Below are positions 22,458 through 27,131 of a stretch of 27,131 nucleotides of DNA, piece after piece. Both the position numbers and the translations under genes were made by a program. The number at the start of each line of letters is the position of its first letter. Within the stretch, counting starts at the first letter, position 1. Origin of the DNA: JBDTMT01 sp033764095 (GTDB taxonomy: Bacteria > Desulfobacterota > Binatia > HRBIN30 > CADEER01); the NCBI GenBank assembly GCA_033764095.1, contig JANRJF010000427.1:1-27131 (forward strand). Direction: 5' to 3'. Under the pieces are notes generated by a model, which saw only the letters and a list, made by a program, of their open reading frames with translations, did not search any database and had not been told where the DNA came from.

Positions 22458-23365
22458 TCGACCAACCCACCGGCGGAGGGGCGGGCAGCCGCTCGCCCCT
22501 CCACCCTTGCGCCCGCGGCCTCCTCGCCGCCCTGCTCCTCTCCATTCTGCTGTACACCCCGGCCGCGCATGCGCACGGCATGCCGGTCGAGCTGGCCTTC
22601 TGGGGCGACTTCCCGCCCGCCGCCGCCGCCTGTCAGCGCGCCATCGGCAGCGCCGCCGCGGCGTGCGCGCAGCAGACCTGGCGGCTGCGGCGCGACTGCG
22701 AGGTCGCCCGCCTGCGCGGCGGCGTCTGCGACGAGGACGACGTCGAGCGCGCCACCCAGGCGACCCGCTTCGCGGCGCAGGATGCGGTCGCTGCCCGCTG
22801 CACCGACACGCAGGTGCAGCTGATGCAGTTCACCGACCGACGCGAGGCGCAACTCGACGTCATTCGGTTCTGCCGCGAGTTAGTCGAGGCGGCGGGCTCG
22901 CTGCTGCTCGATCCGGTGACCGATACGACGCTGCCGCCGCCGGCCGCGGCCTGCGTCGACCGCGTCACGCGCAGCGCCTCGAAGCTCTTCAGCCGCGGCT
23001 TCGGCTCGCGCCAGCGCATCCTCGACCGCATCGCCGTCGCCAGCTTCACCCCGCAGCGCAAACGCGCCATGGTCGCCGCTTCCACCGCCGGCATTGCGGC
23101 AGCCGCGTCGGCGCTCGAGGCCGAGGTCGCCGCTGCCTGCCCCGCCCCGCTGTTCGCCGACCTCTACCATCAGCAGACCAGCGCCGAGGTGCTCGCCAAG
23201 CTCGCCACCCGCGCCGACTGCCTCGCCGGCCAGACCTACGCCCAGGGCGGCATCGTCTGCCCGCCTGCGACCTGCGGCAACCGGATGATCGAGGCGACCG
23301 AGGAATGCGACGACGGCAACACGGAGCCGGGCGACGGATGTGATGGAGATTGCTATCTCGAGTAG
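22454..23365 (+). CDS. Secreted Cys-rich protein with Myxococcus-type C-terminal repeat
   Basis: A 303-residue exported protein without a recognised main domain. The GTG at 22454 overlaps the preceding stop (GTGA), and the signal peptide (LLAALLLSILLYTPAAHA) would be cut to leave a mature N-terminal His-Gly-Met. The body (about 45-270) is helical and Ala-rich, with about a dozen cysteines spaced through it (ACQRAIG, ACAQQTW, DCEVAR, RCTDTQ, FCREL, ACVDRV, ACPAPL, DCLAG). The last ~30 residues, CGNRMIEATEECDDGN ... GDGCDGDC, match the Myxococcus Cys-rich repeat found on surface proteins of myxobacteria and relatives. Coupling to the copper-monooxygenase-like gene suggests joint action. Its stop codon is the first part of repeat copy 3. 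Confidence 0.8.
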   Translation: MIDQPTGGGAGSRSPLHPCARGLLAALLLSILLYTPAAHAHGMPVELAFWGDFPPAAAACQRAIGSAAAACAQQTWRLRRDCEVARLRGGVCDEDDVERATQATRFAAQDAVAARCTDTQVQLMQFTDRREAQLDVIRFCRELVEAAGSLLLDPVTDTTLPPPAAACVDRVTRSASKLFSRGFGSRQRILDRIAVASFTPQRKRAMVAASTAGIAAAASALEAEVAAACPAPLFADLYHQQTSAEVLAKLATRADCLAGQTYAQGGIVCPPATCGNRMIEATEECDDGNTEPGDGCDGDCYLE

Positions 23366-23470
23366 GCTGTTAGGCTGCTAGGCTGTTACGCTGTTAGGGG
23401 TAGGAGCAGGAGCGATTTCCCCGATTTTTTCTTCCCCTAACAGCCTAGCAGCGTAACGGCCTAACAGCCT
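23364..23470. repeat. GGCTGTTA-rich inverted repeat, copy 3
   Basis: The best formed copy. Arms of 37 nt at 23364-23400 and 23434-23470 are complementary at 32 positions, separated by a 33 nt loop containing a run of six T. The left arm reads AGGCTGTTAGGCTGCTAGG onward, a tandem array of GGCTGTTA-like octamers. The TAG stop of the upstream gene (23363-23365) overlaps the arm's first bases. It lies between convergent genes. A further partial unit, AACAGCCTGCCTC, lies just outside at 23478-23490. Confidence 0.88.
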
Positions 23471-23488
23471 TCCTCCGAACAGCCTGCC

Positions 23489-24697
23489 TCAGGTCCGATA
23501 GTCCGAGTTGAACCGCACGTAGTCCACCGTCAGGTCGCTCGCCATGCGCATGGCCGTGGCGCGGCCGGCGTGCAGGTCGAGCGTCAGGCGGAACTCGGGG
23601 CGGGCGACGATCTTGTTGGCGCGCTTCTCCACCGCGCCGACGACCTCGACGCCGCGGCGGACGATGGGGAGATCGTCCAGGTAGATGTCGAGCCGGGCGG
23701 GATCGAAGCGGGCGCCGCTGTAGCCGGCGGCGCAGACCACCCGGCCGGTGTACGGATCGCCGCCGAAGAAGGCGGTCTTGCACAGCGGCGAGCGGGCGAT
23801 CGCGTCCGCCACCCGAGCCGCGTCGCGCGCCGTGCGGGCGCCGCGCACGACGACGTCGACGACCTTGGTGGCGCCCTCGCCGTCCTTCACCACCATGCGC
23901 GCCACCGCCCGCATCAACCGCGCCACCGCCGCGGCGAAGGCGGGAAACGCGCGCGAGGTCGGTGCCAGCGGCCGGTTGCCGGCCCGCCCGTTGGCGAGCA
24001 GCAGCACCGTGTCGTTGGTGCTCATGTCGCCGTCGACGACGATGGCGTTGAACGAGTCCGGCAACCCGGCGCGCAGCGCCTGGCGCAGCGCCGGGCGGGT
24101 GACCGCCGCATCGGTCAGCACGTAGACCAGCAGCGTCGCCATGTTCGGCGCGATCATGCCGGCGCCCTTGGCGAGCACCGCGATCTGCACGGCGCGGCCG
24201 TCGAGCGTCAGCCGCTCGACCCCGAACTTGGGGAACGCGTCGGTGGTCATGATGCCGTCGAGCGCGTCGTGGAAGCCGTCCGGCGACAACCGCGCCAGCG
24301 CGTCGAGCACGCCGCGCTTCAGCCGCGGCTTGGGGATCTGCACGCCGATGCGGCCGGTCGACGACGGCACCACCAGTCCGGGCGCAATGTCGAGCGCGCC
24401 GGCGACCACGCCGGTCATCTCGCGCGCCACCGCCAGACCGTCGGCGCCGGTGTAGGCGTTGGCGTTGCCGCTGTTGACCAGGATCGCCTGCACGCGGCCG
24501 CGGCGCAGCCGCTCGATGCCGAGCTGCACCGGCGCCGCCTTGACGCGATTGGTGGTGAAGGCGCCGACCGCGGTCGCCGGCGTGTCCGAGACGATCAGCG
24601 CGACGTCGCGCTTGCCGCTTGCCTTCAGCCCGCAGGCGACGCCGGCGAAGCGGAAGCCGGGGACGCGAATCGGCCTGCGCCGCACCTCGACCTTCAC
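23489..24697 (-). CDS. argJ: Glutamate N-acetyltransferase / amino-acid N-acetyltransferase
   Basis: ArgJ transfers acetyl from N-acetylornithine to glutamate, and in bifunctional forms also uses acetyl-CoA, in the arginine pathway. The 402 residues match the family. Motifs are RVKAAPVQLG, LVNSGNANAYTG, IMTTDAFPK, and the self-cleavage region AKGAGMIAPNMATLL, whose Thr becomes the N-terminus of the beta chain. Later motifs are DGDMSTNDTVLLLANG, ARMVVKDGEGATK, and SPLCKTAFFGGDPYTGR. The start is the GTG at 24697, with GGGAGGGG just upstream. It lies 28 nt after secA, and a secA-argJ order is seen in some delta-proteobacteria. Mono- or bifunctionality cannot be told from sequence alone. Confidence 0.95.
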   Translation of the reverse strand: MKVEVRRRPIRVPGFRFAGVACGLKASGKRDVALIVSDTPATAVGAFTTNRVKAAPVQLGIERLRRGRVQAILVNSGNANAYTGADGLAVAREMTGVVAGALDIAPGLVVPSSTGRIGVQIPKPRLKRGVLDALARLSPDGFHDALDGIMTTDAFPKFGVERLTLDGRAVQIAVLAKGAGMIAPNMATLLVYVLTDAAVTRPALRQALRAGLPDSFNAIVVDGDMSTNDTVLLLANGRAGNRPLAPTSRAFPAFAAAVARLMRAVARMVVKDGEGATKVVDVVVRGARTARDAARVADAIARSPLCKTAFFGGDPYTGRVVCAAGYSGARFDPARLDIYLDDLPIVRRGVEVVGAVEKRANKIVARPEFRLTLDLHAGRATAMRMASDLTVDYVRFNSDYRT

Positions 24698-24725
24698 CGT
24701 CCCCTCCCGCGCGTCGTGGCGCCGC

Positions 24726-27131
<2,406 letters not shown>

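Noticed and set aside
9575..23470. GGCTGTTA arrays as a CRISPR
   Set aside because: The units are only 8 nt, directly abutting, arranged as inverted arms with no spacers and no cas genes.

Overview
This 27 kb window is very GC-rich and comes from a Gram-negative bacterium. Braun-type and other lipoproteins, a Dsb-like thiol oxidoreductase, SecA with a SecB-type C-terminal zinc tail, a Myxococcus-type Cys-rich repeat and secreted proteins with dockerin-like EF-hand pairs suggest the delta-proteobacterial / Myxococcota / Binatota neighbourhood. No rRNA or tRNA marker is present, so the lineage is an inference. I see no insertion sequence, phage gene, tRNA or CRISPR array. The window looks like ordinary chromosome with dense short operons.

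Layout. 1-1813 (minus): VanZ-like protein, RNase HII and the 5' part of a dihydrolipoamide acyltransferase. 1835-2308 (plus): orphan GspC-like protein. 2253-6654 (minus): uvrC, an intrinsic terminator, an FrhB-like iron-sulfur flavoprotein and a PAS-HisKA-receiver protein lacking an ATPase domain. 6725-9570 (plus): AI-2E-type permease, cupredoxin-like lipoprotein and an unknown membrane protein. 9662-11771 (minus): PuuD-like membrane protein and an MFS transporter. 11870-14299 (plus): exported GH63/MGH1-like glycosidase. 14397-15110 (minus): zinc-ribbon TPR protein. 15419-15948 (plus): two small Lpp-like lipoproteins. 16136-19373 (minus): two overlapping zinc alcohol dehydrogenases, and rsmD-coaD. 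19628-23365 (plus): Dsb-like lipoprotein, a large secreted copper-monooxygenase-like protein and a secreted Cys-rich partner. 23489-27131 (minus): secA (5' end outside the window) followed by argJ.

The most unusual locus is 19628-23365. The 665-residue protein carries a cytochrome c-like domain followed by a fold in which all six copper ligands of peptidylglycine monooxygenase / dopamine beta-hydroxylase can be placed. A dockerin-like pair is inserted between the second and third ligand blocks. Its stop overlaps the start of a secreted Cys-rich gene, and a Dsb-like lipoprotein precedes both. I infer an extracytoplasmic oxidation system fed with electrons by its own haem domain.

The intergenic regions are also structured. 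Three copies of a GGCTGTTA-rich inverted repeat each sit exactly between convergent genes. Two further long inverted repeats, of different sequence, lie at 14270-14387 and 19435-19499, and the former encodes the end and stop codon of the glycosidase gene. Several promoters fit TTGACA-N17-TAG, and two genes show a TATANT box exactly 7 nt before the ATG, as expected for leaderless mRNAs.
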